A DNA stretch of 64,000 bases from Kocuria tytonis (GCF_003226895.2 NZ_PNJG02000002.1:496001-560000), one strand, 5' to 3'. Positions 8,977-17,590 are shown, numbered from the stretch's first letter. Program-made: numbers and translations. Notes: a model not told the origin generated them from the sequence alone.

Positions 8977-9907
8977 TCACCGAGCCTGTTGTGGTAATTA
9001 AAAGTTCGGAAGGCTGGGCGTGTGCTGCCTTTCGGTTGCGGCGGATGTGCGGAGATCGCTGTTCGAAGAAATCCTCGTCTACGGCTAAGACGTCGAAGGT
9101 CTGCCTCACCTGTACACCCACCCGGTACTTCAGCATCAAGGCCACCAGGCGCGCGCCGTCAATAAGAATAGGCCGAGAAGGGACTGCTGCGGCGTACTCC
9201 TTTGCGCCCGCAGTGAATTTGCTCGTGGTGATAAAGATACCTTTGGTCGCGCCCTTACCATGAAGTGCTCCTACGAAGGCTTGAATTGCCTCCCGGCCTA
9301 CGGTGTTCCTCTCTGCGTAGCGCTTGGCTTGGATGTAGATCTGATCGAGACCCAAAGGGTCCTGGTCAATGACCCCGTCTACACCTCCGTCTCCAGATCC
9401 GCCAATGCGACGCCCCCGCTTGTCCACCCCGCCGTACCCCATTTTCAAAAGCACCTGAACGACCGCCTCCTCAAAGAAATCGGGGTGGGTGCCGCGCAGG
9501 CGTTCCAAGAGATCTTCTGCTGTCTTGGCTGTGAGCTGGTCAATCCCTTCATCAATTTTTTTAAGGGGGTCCAGCTCTGCCGCCTCGGGCACTGTCGTGG
9601 TGTCCGGATGCTTCGAAACCTCAGGGCTCCAGAACGGCTTGAAGTATTGGTTGGCCTCTCTGAATGTCATGCCCCTCGGATGTTCTTCGGACCATGCCTG
9701 TCCCGCATCATTAAGCCGGTAGTACCCCCGCGCGGGGCGATCTACCAGGTTGGCGCGAGATAAATGACTCAATACCCACTGCATGCGCTGTTCGTAACGA
9801 AGACCACCCGTGTTCAACTGTTCGTTCTTGGCAACGTCACTCAATCCGGCGACCTCGGCGGCGCGATCAAATATGTCTTTGCGGTGCAGGTTCTCCCCGG
9901 ATGCCAT
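8951..9907 (-). CDS. mrr: Mrr-type (type IV) restriction endonuclease
   Basis: 318 residues in the order expected for Mrr: an N-terminal winged-helix Mrr_N domain (about 1-95, with RYEQRMQWVLSHLSRANLV and GYYRLNDAG), a linker, then the Mrr catalytic PD-(D/E)XK domain (about 140-290). In the latter GGSGDGGVDGVI supplies the Asp and IYIQAKRY the Q-x-K signature. Mrr cuts DNA with foreign methylation. The start codon at 9907 has no good SD, so leaderless translation is possible. The 3' end overlaps the GIY-YIG gene by 26 bp in convergent orientation. GC lower than the flanks. Confidence 0.9.
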   Translation of the reverse strand: MASGENLHRKDIFDRAAEVAGLSDVAKNEQLNTGGLRYEQRMQWVLSHLSRANLVDRPARGYYRLNDAGQAWSEEHPRGMTFREANQYFKPFWSPEVSKHPDTTTVPEAAELDPLKKIDEGIDQLTAKTAEDLLERLRGTHPDFFEEAVVQVLLKMGYGGVDKRGRRIGGSGDGGVDGVIDQDPLGLDQIYIQAKRYAERNTVGREAIQAFVGALHGKGATKGIFITTSKFTAGAKEYAAAVPSRPILIDGARLVALMLKYRVGVQVRQTFDVLAVDEDFFEQRSPHIRRNRKAAHAQPSELLITTTGSVISRLYPRS

Positions 9908-10090
9908 GACCGATAAAACGGGCCTCAGGAGCTCCGGCCACGTGGGAACTTCAGTGGGTCGAGCATCAGGGGATGTCCTGTGAAACCGCCTTGAGGTACG
10001 AGAGGTTTCATGCCGCCAATTGCGATATGCACAGTGTAGAGATGATTGCGCCAGTACCCGATCCCCACACGTGAAGAGGACCGCGGCGCA

Positions 10091-10112
10091 ATACTCCCAT
10101 GGGGTATATAGT
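10091..10112 (+). promoter_or_regulatory. CsoR/RicR-like copper operator over a -10 element
   Basis: A near-palindrome centred on CCCATGGG (10096-10103) with outer ATAC and GTAT arms (10091-10107, one-base bulge). Copper-sensing CsoR-type repressors in actinobacteria bind G/C tracts framed by TA-rich arms of this kind. TATAGT at 10107-10112 sits 7 bp before the ATG at 10120, which suggests a leaderless transcript starting at the A of the ATG. The copper link is inferred from site and gene content. Confidence 0.45.
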
Positions 10113-10119
10113 CGATGGT

Positions 10120-10737
10120 ATGAACACGCCCGCCACCACCCACTCCACCGACCATCCCGACCCCCACGCGGGTCACGACATGCACGACCACACCACCTCC
10201 CGCCACGCAGGCCACGACATGTCCAACATGGCCGCCAGCGCCACCCTCCACTGCCTCACCGGCTGTTCCATCGGCGAGATCCTCGGCCTGATCCTGGCCA
10301 CCGTGTTCGGGTGGGGCAACGTCACCAGCACCGCCGTGGCCATCGCCCTGGCTTTCGTGTTCGGCTATGCCCTGTCCTCCCTGCCCCTGCTGCGCGCCGG
10401 GATCAGCGTGGGTCGGGCCCTGCGTCTCGTGCTCGCCGCGGACACCGTCTCCATCCTCACCATGGAGGTCGTGGACAACCTCGTCATGTGGCTGGTCCCC
10501 GGCGCCATGGACGCCGGCCTGCTCGACGCCCTCTTCTGGGGTTCCATGGCCGTGTCCCTCGTGATCGCGTACTTCGCGGCATACCCGGTGAACAAGGCGC
10601 TGCTGCGCCGCGGCAAGGGCCACGCCATCACCCACCACGCCTCCGGCGGCGGACCCATGGACAACCGCCCCCTGGCGTACGGCATCAGCGCGTTCATGCT
10701 GGGCGGCTTCGTCGCCTCCCTCGGCACCCTGCTGTAG
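10120..10737 (+). CDS. DUF4396 membrane protein with His/Met-rich metal-binding N-terminus
   Basis: 205 residues. The first 45 are rich in His, Asp and Met (PHAGHDMHDH, RHAGHDMSNM), a pattern seen in copper- or silver-handling proteins. About four membrane helices follow, with the GCSIGEILG, DTVSILTMEVVDN and NRPLAYGISAFMLGGFVASLG stretches of DUF4396 proteins. Start at 10120 rather than 10099: the earlier ATG lies inside the operator palindrome and the later one fits a leaderless transcript. It precedes a YdhK-type lipoprotein, and the pair probably handles copper or related metals at the membrane. Molecular activity unknown. Confidence 0.78.
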   Translation: MNTPATTHSTDHPDPHAGHDMHDHTTSRHAGHDMSNMAASATLHCLTGCSIGEILGLILATVFGWGNVTSTAVAIALAFVFGYALSSLPLLRAGISVGRALRLVLAADTVSILTMEVVDNLVMWLVPGAMDAGLLDALFWGSMAVSLVIAYFAAYPVNKALLRRGKGHAITHHASGGGPMDNRPLAYGISAFMLGGFVASLGTLL

Positions 10738-10856
10738 GGCACCTGCTGTAGGGAACCAGTGCAGCGGGGTTCCGCTGCCACCGCGCACTCCCACCAGAAA
10801 CCCGCCCGTACCGGGGTCCAGCAACCCGGCCGGGCCCGCAGAAAGGATCCTTTCCC

Positions 10857-11495
10857 ATGCGTCGACTTCCCCTCACCCTCGCCGGTCTCGCCATCCTGGT
10901 GACCGCCACCGCATGCTCCGCCGGTTCCGATTCCGCGGACCACTCCGCCCACGAGGGCCACGAGACCAGCGCGACCTCCAGCGCGACGAGCCAGGCGGCG
11001 TCGTCGTCCGCCAGTGGCTCGCCCAGTGCGAGCCAGGGCGGGCACGAGCACGGGCAGGAGCACATGCACGCCATGGACGGCGGCCCCGCCCCGGAGGGCA
11101 TCGCCGTCGCGGAGAAGCCCACCCACCCCGTGGGCACACAGGTCACGCTGACCACCGACCACATGGAGGGCATGGAGGGCGCCCCGGCGACCGTGGTGGG
11201 CGCCTACAAGACCGTGGCCTACGCCGTGAACTACACCCCCACGGACGGCGGGCCCGAGGTCACCAACCACAGGTGGGTGGTCCAGGAGGAGCTCCAGGAC
11301 GCAGGTTCCGAGCGCCTCGCGGACGGCACCGAGGTCACCATCGAGGCGGACCACATGCCCGGCATGAAGGGCGCCACGGGCACCGTTGCCTCCTCCACCA
11401 CCCAGACCGTCTACATGGTGGACTACAAGGCGGACGGCATGACCATGACCAACCACAAGTGGGTCGTGGAGAAGGAGATGAAGCCCCGCGGCTGA
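10857..11495 (+). CDS. YdhK-like lipoprotein with two DUF1541 repeats
   Basis: 212 residues. The N-terminal signal peptide ends in a lipobox (VTATACS), so the protein is exported and lipid-anchored on the outer face of the membrane. Residues 20-70 are a Ser/His/Ala-rich linker with several HxH/HGH motifs able to bind metal. Two tandem DUF1541 repeats follow (about 80-140 and 146-208), each with a DHMxGM core and a TNHxWVV(Q/E) end. This is the YdhK family found next to copper genes. AAAGGA upstream of the ATG supports the start. Probably co-regulated with the DUF4396 gene about 120 bp upstream. Confidence 0.82.
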   Translation: MRRLPLTLAGLAILVTATACSAGSDSADHSAHEGHETSATSSATSQAASSSASGSPSASQGGHEHGQEHMHAMDGGPAPEGIAVAEKPTHPVGTQVTLTTDHMEGMEGAPATVVGAYKTVAYAVNYTPTDGGPEVTNHRWVVQEELQDAGSERLADGTEVTIEADHMPGMKGATGTVASSTTQTVYMVDYKADGMTMTNHKWVVEKEMKPRG

Positions 11496-11616
11496 TTCCA
11501 CCGCGCGAAGTGTCACCTCCCACCAACCTGCATGTATTCGAATACTCTTGGCCTCATCTCCTCCGCTGCCGCGGACCCGGAGCGTGTCCATCCCCCCAGA
11601 CACACGGAGCGCCCTC

Positions 11617-12000
11617 GTGAGCCCTGAGCACCAGTCCATCCTCGTTGCGGACGACGACCCCGACATCCGCGACCTCGTGGTCTTCAAACTGCAGCAGGCG
11701 GGCTACGAGGTCCGGGCGGTGGAGGACGGCACCGCTGCGCTGAGCGCACTGGAGGACGGCATCCCGGACGTCGTGGTGCTGGACGTCATGATGCCCGGGC
11801 TCAGCGGCCTGGACGTGCTGCGGCAGATCCGCGCCACGGACCGGCTGAGCGGCGTCAAGGTGGTCCTGCTGACCGCCCGCGCCCGTGACACGGACGTGGA
11901 CGACGGGTACAACACCGGCGCCGACGACTACGTGACCAAGCCCTTCAGCCCCCGCGAGCTGCTGCACCGGGTCAACACGCTGCTCGGCCGGGGCCGGTGA
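11617..12000 (+). CDS. stand-alone receiver-domain response regulator
   Basis: 127 residues, a single CheY-like receiver domain with no output domain. DDDPD near the N-terminus forms the acidic pocket, Asp 56 in VLDVMMPG is the phospho-acceptor, LLTA supplies the conserved Thr and KPFSPREL the conserved Lys. GTG 11617 is chosen because ACGGAG lies 7 nt upstream; 23 further in-frame residues are possible from 11548 but are low-complexity. First gene of a four-gene operon (7 bp to the HEAT gene) whose last gene is a histidine kinase, so phosphorylation presumably acts through protein contacts, perhaps with the HEAT protein or glycosyltransferase. Confidence 0.9.
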   Translation: MSPEHQSILVADDDPDIRDLVVFKLQQAGYEVRAVEDGTAALSALEDGIPDVVVLDVMMPGLSGLDVLRQIRATDRLSGVKVVLLTARARDTDVDDGYNTGADDYVTKPFSPRELLHRVNTLLGRGR

Positions 12001-12007
12001 GCCACGG

Positions 12008-13105
12008 GTGGCAGCACAGACCGTGGTCTCCGCGCCGTTGCTGTCCTGGGTGCTGTGGGTCCTGGTGTGGGCCGCGATCCTGCTGATCGCCACCGTTCTC
12101 GGCTCGCGTGCGGGGCGCCTGTGGCGCGAGCACCGGGACGCGCAGCTGCTCGGCGAACTGCGCCCGGCCATGCTCGAGGTCGCATCCGGTGAGGACGACG
12201 ACGCCTCCGCCCTGCACCGGCTGACCGCCGTTCCCGCCCACCGGGTGCCGGTGGTGGACCGCGCCGTCTCGGCCATGCTCTCCAAGGTTCGGGGAGAGCC
12301 CGCCCGCGCCCTGGCGCGCGTGCTCGAAGCCCACGGGCGCGCGCAGTGGGCCATCAGGGGCCTCTCCTCGCACAGCGCGGTGCACCGCGCCCACGCGGCA
12401 TGGACGCTGGGTCTCATGCGCGCCCGCGAGACCGCGCCCCGCCTGGTCCCCCTGCTCCAGGACCGCTCCGCGGACGTGGTGGTCGCCGCGGCCCGCGCAC
12501 TGGCCCTGCTCGGGGACGGCAGCGCCGCCCGCGCCGTCCTGCGCGCGGTGGCCCCACGACGTCGCCCGCGCGGCCTCCCGAGCTGGGTGGCCGTGGAGTC
12601 CCTGTGCGCCTTCGACGACTCCGCGGCGCCGGTGATCGAGGCCGCCACCCTGCACCCGAACTCGGCGGTGCGCCACGTGGCGGCCACTGTGATCGGAGCG
12701 CGCCCCCTGCTGGGCGCGGCCCCCGTGGTGCGGGAACGCCTGGCGGAGGAGACGGACCCGCGGACCCTCGCGGCGTTCGTGGAGGCGCTGGGCCGGGTGG
12801 GCGGCCCGCGCGATCTGCCCGTCCTCTCGCGGTTCGCCCGGCACCGGGACGAGACCGTGGCGCTCGCCGCCGTGGAGTCCCTGGAGCGGCTCGGACTGGC
12901 CTCCTCCGTGGCCGCACTGGCCCCGCTGGTGGCGGACCCCCGTCCCCGCCTGGCCGAGCGCGCCGCCGTGGCCCTCACGGAACTGGGCCCCGCGGGCCGG
13001 GACCGGCTGCGCGACGTCGTGGCCGCCGAGGGGTCTGCCGCGCTGCCGGCGAACTACGCCCTGCAGCTCACCGCCATGAGGAGCGCCGGTCATGGAGTGG
13101 ATTGA
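12008..13105 (+). CDS. membrane-anchored HEAT-repeat protein
   Basis: 365 residues from a GTG start. One N-terminal membrane helix (about 10-32) is followed by a cytoplasmic domain of Ala/Leu-rich helical pairs of about 30-35 residues, typical of HEAT repeats (for example VHRAHAAWTLGLMRARETAPRLVPLL and SADVVVAAARALALLGD). HEAT solenoids bind proteins. It starts 7 bp after the response regulator and overlaps the glycosyltransferase gene by 14 bp, so translation is coupled. A scaffold linking the phosphorelay to the membrane glycosyltransferase is a reasonable inference; no enzymatic motif is visible. Confidence 0.8.
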   Translation: MAAQTVVSAPLLSWVLWVLVWAAILLIATVLGSRAGRLWREHRDAQLLGELRPAMLEVASGEDDDASALHRLTAVPAHRVPVVDRAVSAMLSKVRGEPARALARVLEAHGRAQWAIRGLSSHSAVHRAHAAWTLGLMRARETAPRLVPLLQDRSADVVVAAARALALLGDGSAARAVLRAVAPRRRPRGLPSWVAVESLCAFDDSAAPVIEAATLHPNSAVRHVAATVIGARPLLGAAPVVRERLAEETDPRTLAAFVEALGRVGGPRDLPVLSRFARHRDETVALAAVESLERLGLASSVAALAPLVADPRPRLAERAAVALTELGPAGRDRLRDVVAAEGSAALPANYALQLTAMRSAGHGVD

Positions 13106-14537
13106 CGCCCTGCGCAGTGCCGTGGCGGCGGTCCTGGCGTTCATCGCGGTGCCGGTGCTGATCTACTTCCTGCTGATCAACACGTCCTACCTGGTGATGA
13201 TCGTCCTGGCGGCGGTGGACTTCGTGGCCCAGCGCCGCCGGATCCCGTTCGCGGGGCGGGAGGAGCTGATGCACTCCCGCACCATGCCCGGCATCAGCGT
13301 GGTGGCCCCCATGCACAACGAGGAGGTGGGAATCCGGGTGGCCGTGGAGTCCTTCCTGTCGCTGCAGCACCCGCGCCACGAGGTGATCGTGGTGGACGAC
13401 GGCAGCACCGACAACGGCTTCGAGGTGCTGCGCCGGGCCTTCGACCTGGTGCCCGTGTCCCGGCAGATGCCCCAGGACGTTCCGGTGCGTGAGACACCCA
13501 CCAGCATCCACGTCCCACGGGACGGGCGGACCCGGCTGACCGTGGTGCGCAAGCGCAACTCGGGCCGCTCCGACTCCATCAACGTGGGCGTCAACCTGGC
13601 CCGCGAGGACCTGGTGCTGTTCGTGGACTCGGACTCCATCCTGGACCCCGGGGCGCTGCTGGCGGTGTCCCGGCCCTTCATCGAGGACCCGATCTCCACC
13701 GTGGCGGCCGGGGGAGTGATCCGCGCCGTCAACGGGTGCCGCGTGAAGGGCGGCCGCGTCCTGGAGGTGCGCATGCCGGGCACGCCGCTCGCGGACATCC
13801 AGGTCATGGAGTACCTCCGGGCCTTCCACCTGGGCCGCGCCGGGTGGTCCCGCATCAACGCCCTGCTGCTGATCAGCGGGGCGTTCGGGGTCTTCCGCCG
13901 GGACGCGCTGGTCTCGGTGGGCGGCCTGGACGCCAGCAGCATCGGCGAGGACTTTGAACTGGTCATGCGCCTGCACCGCACGTTCCGCAAGCAGCGCCGG
14001 CCCTACCGCGTCACCTTCCTCACGGAGCCCATCTGCTGGACGGAGGTCCCCAGCACCCTGCCCGTGCTGCGGCGGCAGCGGGCGCGCTGGCACCGGGGCC
14101 TGTGGGAGACCCTGTGGGCCTACCGGGACATGCTGGGCAACCCCCGCTACGGCCGGCTGGGTCTCGTGGCGGTTCCGTACTACTGGCTCTTCGAACTCGT
14201 CGCACCCCTGCTGGAGCTGGCCGGTCTGGTGCTGATCGCCCTCGGGTTCGCCCTGGGGCTGGTGGCCGTGGAGTACTTCGTGCTCTTCATGCTGGTGGCC
14301 TACGCCTACGCGATCATCGTGACCCTCGCGGCCGTGACGATCGAGGAGCTGAGCTACCACAAGTACCCCCGCTGGCGGGACCTGGGCATCACGCTGGGAG
14401 CGGTGGTCCTGGAGAACCTGGGCTACCGCCAGCTCACGGCGTGGTGGCGCATGGAGGGCTGGGTGGCCTCGCTGCGGAACCGCCGGCAGGTGTGGGGCAC
14501 CATGACCCGTTCGGGCTTCACGGAGGTGGACGGATGA
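13092..14537 (+). CDS. membrane glycosyltransferase, family 2 (polysaccharide synthase type)
   Basis: 481 residues. An N-terminal membrane segment (about 10-40), a GT2 catalytic domain and three to four C-terminal membrane helices (about 355-430). Catalytic motifs: VVDDGSTD for UDP binding, DSDS for metal, GED for the base, and QRARWHRG, the Q-x-x-R-W motif of processive synthases such as NodC, PgaC/IcaA and cellulose synthase. It therefore probably polymerises a sugar nucleotide at the membrane and passes the chain outward. Translationally coupled on both sides (14-bp overlap before, ATGA overlap with the kinase after). Sugar unknown. Confidence 0.9.
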   Translation: MEWIDALRSAVAAVLAFIAVPVLIYFLLINTSYLVMIVLAAVDFVAQRRRIPFAGREELMHSRTMPGISVVAPMHNEEVGIRVAVESFLSLQHPRHEVIVVDDGSTDNGFEVLRRAFDLVPVSRQMPQDVPVRETPTSIHVPRDGRTRLTVVRKRNSGRSDSINVGVNLAREDLVLFVDSDSILDPGALLAVSRPFIEDPISTVAAGGVIRAVNGCRVKGGRVLEVRMPGTPLADIQVMEYLRAFHLGRAGWSRINALLLISGAFGVFRRDALVSVGGLDASSIGEDFELVMRLHRTFRKQRRPYRVTFLTEPICWTEVPSTLPVLRRQRARWHRGLWETLWAYRDMLGNPRYGRLGLVAVPYYWLFELVAPLLELAGLVLIALGFALGLVAVEYFVLFMLVAYAYAIIVTLAAVTIEELSYHKYPRWRDLGITLGAVVLENLGYRQLTAWWRMEGWVASLRNRRQVWGTMTRSGFTEVDG

Positions 14538-16123
14538 GCGCCCGCTTCCCGGCCCTGACGCGCGCGCTCGACCGCGTCCGCCACCGCGGGGTGCGCGCCA
14601 TCCTCCTGCAGGTGCTCGCCCTGCTGTGCCTCGTGCTGCTCTTCACCGGCGCCACCGCGCTGTGGGGACTGCACACGGTGCAGCTGAACGTGGCCACCAC
14701 GCGCACCACCATCACCCCCCTGGTGGATGCCACGCACCAGGTGGAGGCCACGCTGCTGCGCGCCCAGACGGCCGCGCGCGGCTACGCGGTCAGCGGGGAC
14801 CGGACCTTCGCGCGGGAGTACGCGGAGGCCACGGCGGATCTCACCGCGGCCCGGGACGTCCTGGGTGAGGTGGCGGCCGGGCGGCTGCCGCAGCTGCGGT
14901 CCTTGAACGAGTCCGTGGACACGTGGCTCGGCCTCACCCGGGAACCGGGGAGGGACACCCCGCGGAGATCTCTGGACCTGCCCACTACGACATCCGCCAT
15001 GGACCGGGCCCTCGGCACACTGGAGGACGTCCGGGCGGACGCCTCCCGCCTGCGGGAGCAGCGCAGAGCGGATCTGAACCGGTCCATGACCCTGGCCGCG
15101 GCCGCCGTGGTGACTGCCGCGATGCTGTCGATCGCGGTGGCGTTCCTCGCCCTGGGCCGCGCGGACCGCGCCCTCGGGGCGCCGCTGCTCGCGCTGCAGT
15201 GCACGGTGGCGAGGCAGCGCGCGGGCGATCACGACGCCGTCGCGGAAACCTCCCACGGCGCTCTTGAAGTGGTGGGCCTCGCCGCGTCCTTCAACGCCTT
15301 CACCCGCGAGGCCCGGGACGTGGTGGAGCAGCGGGAGCGCACCCTGGAGCAGCTCACGGAGCTCAACCGCCAGAAATCCGTGTTCGTCTCCACCACCAAC
15401 CACGAGCTGCGAACCCCGCTCACGTCCATCAGCGGCTATGTGGAGATGCTCCAGGACGGGGACTTCGGCAGTGTCGGCCCGGAACAGGCCCGCGTGCTGG
15501 AAGTGGTGCGGCGCAACACGGAACGGCTGCGGCTGCTGATCGAGGACCTGCTGCTGATCAACAAGCTGGACCAGGACCAGGAGAACCGCTCGGCGCGCCA
15601 CCGTGTGATGGACCTCGCAGAGTGCGTGTCCGGGGTGGTCACCAATCTCGTTCCCCAGGCCGCGGCGGGCGAAGTGACCGTCCACGTGGACACGGACGCT
15701 TCGTGGCCCGTGTTCGGGGACCGGGACCGTCTGGAGCGGGCCGTCACCAACGTGGTGGGTAACGCCATCAAGTTCACCCCGCCCCACGGTGCCGTCTCGC
15801 TGACGCTGAAAGGCACGCCCGATGGCACGGGAGTCCGCCTGACGTGCACGGATACCGGGATGGGTATTCCCGAGAAAGAGGTGGGGTCCCTCTTCACGAG
15901 CTTCACCCGGGCCTCCAACGCCACGGCCCAGCAGGTGCCCGGGACGGGACTGGGGCTCGTGATCATGCGCACCATCGTGGAGCAGCACGGGGGGTCCGTG
16001 GCCCTGGAGTCGGTGGAGGGGGAAGGCACCACCGTCACGCTGGATCTCCCCCTGGCGACCCAGCAGGACGAACCGGTGCAGCGGGTCGTGGACGCCGACG
16101 CTCCGTGCTATTCTCCTGAATGA
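14534..16123 (+). CDS. membrane sensor histidine kinase (CHASE3-like sensor)
   Basis: 529 residues. Two membrane helices (about 22-45 and 183-208) flank an extracytoplasmic helical domain of CHASE3 type with RAQTAARGYAVSGD. A HAMP-like linker leads to HisKA with the phospho-acceptor His 290 in NHELRTPL, then HATPase_c with N-box NVVGNAIKF (Asn 410), G1 DTGMGIP and G2 GTGLGL. ATG 14534 overlaps the glycosyltransferase stop in ATGA. A longer upstream frame to 14102 is a shadow of the glycosyltransferase. It most likely phosphorylates the response regulator encoded first in the operon. Confidence 0.93.
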   Translation: MSARFPALTRALDRVRHRGVRAILLQVLALLCLVLLFTGATALWGLHTVQLNVATTRTTITPLVDATHQVEATLLRAQTAARGYAVSGDRTFAREYAEATADLTAARDVLGEVAAGRLPQLRSLNESVDTWLGLTREPGRDTPRRSLDLPTTTSAMDRALGTLEDVRADASRLREQRRADLNRSMTLAAAAVVTAAMLSIAVAFLALGRADRALGAPLLALQCTVARQRAGDHDAVAETSHGALEVVGLAASFNAFTREARDVVEQRERTLEQLTELNRQKSVFVSTTNHELRTPLTSISGYVEMLQDGDFGSVGPEQARVLEVVRRNTERLRLLIEDLLLINKLDQDQENRSARHRVMDLAECVSGVVTNLVPQAAAGEVTVHVDTDASWPVFGDRDRLERAVTNVVGNAIKFTPPHGAVSLTLKGTPDGTGVRLTCTDTGMGIPEKEVGSLFTSFTRASNATAQQVPGTGLGLVIMRTIVEQHGGSVALESVEGEGTTVTLDLPLATQQDEPVQRVVDADAPCYSPE

Positions 16124-16148
16124 GAATTGTTCGCAAAAAGAGGGCTCC

Positions 16149-16270
16149 GTGAAGGTTCGCACCTCGCTCCGCTCCCTCAAGCAGATCCCGGCTCGCAGGT
16201 GGTCCGCCGTCGGGGCAAGACCGATGTGATCAGCAGGAAGAATCGGCGCATGAAGGCTCGTCAGGGCTGA
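16149..16270 (+). pseudogene. rpmJ: rpmJ paralogue (zinc-independent ribosomal protein L36) with 1-nt frameshift
   Basis: From the GTG at 16149 the codons give KVRTSLRSLKQIP, the start of the cysteine-free type of L36. The frame then breaks near 16190: only two G where three are needed after CCC. In the shifted frame the sequence continues as QVVRRRGKTDVISRKN and RRMKARQG and stops at 16268-16270. The segment is 122 nt, one short of the 123 expected for 40 residues. Read as it stands it would give a 26-residue peptide stopping at the in-frame TGA. Either a real inactivation or a sequencing error in a G run. ATTCTC/GAGAAT arms (16110-16127) upstream could be part of a Zur-type site, as Zur controls such paralogues in actinobacteria; weak evidence. 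Confidence 0.85.
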
Positions 16271-16435
16271 GCCGCGCGCGGGGCGCCCCCGGGAGCCGGT
16301 CCGTGCGGCGTCGGCGATCACCGTGGGGTGCGTAAATTACTCCTGGGTTGCCCCATGTGACGAGCAACCGGGGGTAGCGTCCGCTGGGCGCGAATCCTTG
16401 CTGTGGCAAACGTTCGTGCATGCCACCATGGCGAC

Positions 16436-17455
16436 ATGGCTACTACCGATTCCACCAGCACACAGATCCAGCTCGTCTCCCGCCCGGAGGGGTGGCCCGA
16501 GCACGAGAACTTCCGCACCGTCACCGTGGACCTGCCGGAGCTGCAGGACGGAGAGGTGCGCGTGCGCAACGAGTTCATGTCCGTGGACCCGTACATGCGC
16601 GGGCGCATGCGGGACGAGAAGAGCTACGTCCCGCCGTTCGCCCTGAACGAGACCATGACCGGCGGTGCCATCGGCCGCGTGGTCGAGTCCCGCTCCGAGG
16701 ATCTCCCCGAGGGCACCCCCGTGCTGCACCAGTACGGCTGGCGCGACCTCGCCCAGGGATCTGCCAAGGAGTTCACCAAGGTCGAGGAGCTGCCCAACGC
16801 CGAGCTGTCCGTGTACCTGGGCGTGCTGGGCATGACAGGGATGACTGCGTATACCGGGCTCACCCGCATCGCCGGGCTGAAGGAGGGGGACCGCGTGTTC
16901 GTTTCCGGTGCCGCTGGCGCCGTGGGCTCCACCGCGGGTCAGATCGCCAAGCTGCTGGGCGCCTCCTACGTGATCGGTTCCGCCGGCTCGGACGAGAAGG
17001 CCCGGATGCTCACCGAGAAGTACGGCTTCGACAAGGTGCTCAACTACAAGGACGCCCCCATCCGTGAGCAGCTGGCCGATGCTGTGGGTGAGGACGGCGT
17101 GGACGTGTACTACGACAACGTGGGCGGCGACCACCTGGAGGCGGCTCTGGACGTGCTCAACCGTCACGGCCGTGTGGCCGTGTGCGGCGCGATCAGCCAG
17201 TACAACTCCACCGAGCGCCCCTGCGGCCCGGACAACATGGGCAACATCATCAAGAACTCCCTCATGCTGGAGGGCTTCACCATGGGTGACCACACTGACG
17301 TCGCCCAGGAGTACCGCCAGCGGATGGGTGAGTGGTTCACCTCCGGCAAGGTCACCCACGATGAGACCGTGGTGGAGGGCATCGACCACGCCGTGGACGC
17401 GTTCCTGGACATGATGAAGGGCGCGAACAAGGGCAAGATGGTCGTCAAGATCTGA
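16436..17455 (+). CDS. NADP-dependent oxidoreductase, MDR family (prostaglandin reductase/YncB-like)
   Basis: 339 residues of the medium-chain reductase superfamily without catalytic zinc ligands. The N-terminal substrate domain has the family hallmark FMSVDPYMRGRM; the Rossmann domain has VSGAAGAVGSTAGQIAKLLG, the AxxGxxG-type nucleotide site, and VDVYYDNVGGDHL. This matches bacterial YncB / CurA / leukotriene B4 12-hydroxydehydrogenase-like enzymes, which reduce alpha,beta-unsaturated ketones and aldehydes with NADPH. The ATG at 16436 begins the conserved region; the 11 codons upstream to 16403 look random. Monocistronic. Physiological substrate unknown. Confidence 0.9.
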   Translation: MATTDSTSTQIQLVSRPEGWPEHENFRTVTVDLPELQDGEVRVRNEFMSVDPYMRGRMRDEKSYVPPFALNETMTGGAIGRVVESRSEDLPEGTPVLHQYGWRDLAQGSAKEFTKVEELPNAELSVYLGVLGMTGMTAYTGLTRIAGLKEGDRVFVSGAAGAVGSTAGQIAKLLGASYVIGSAGSDEKARMLTEKYGFDKVLNYKDAPIREQLADAVGEDGVDVYYDNVGGDHLEAALDVLNRHGRVAVCGAISQYNSTERPCGPDNMGNIIKNSLMLEGFTMGDHTDVAQEYRQRMGEWFTSGKVTHDETVVEGIDHAVDAFLDMMKGANKGKMVVKI

Positions 17456-17590
17456 GTGACGTCCTCGCTGCGTGGCTGCGCGGCGCTGTGACCGTCGTCG
17501 AGGAACCGCTCCGCTGCTCTGCGTGGCGGTTCCTCTCCGTATCATGGCCGCGTCCGAGCTGCTCGCCCGGCGCCCCCACGAGAGGAAACC

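Noticed and set aside
10099-10101. Earlier ATG for the DUF4396 gene
   Set aside because: It lies inside the operator palindrome and upstream of the -10 element; the ATG at 10120 fits better.
13068-16321. Long minus-strand frames opposite the glycosyltransferase and histidine kinase genes
   Set aside because: Shadows of high-GC coding DNA: His/Gly/Arg/Gln-rich products without SD or family resemblance.
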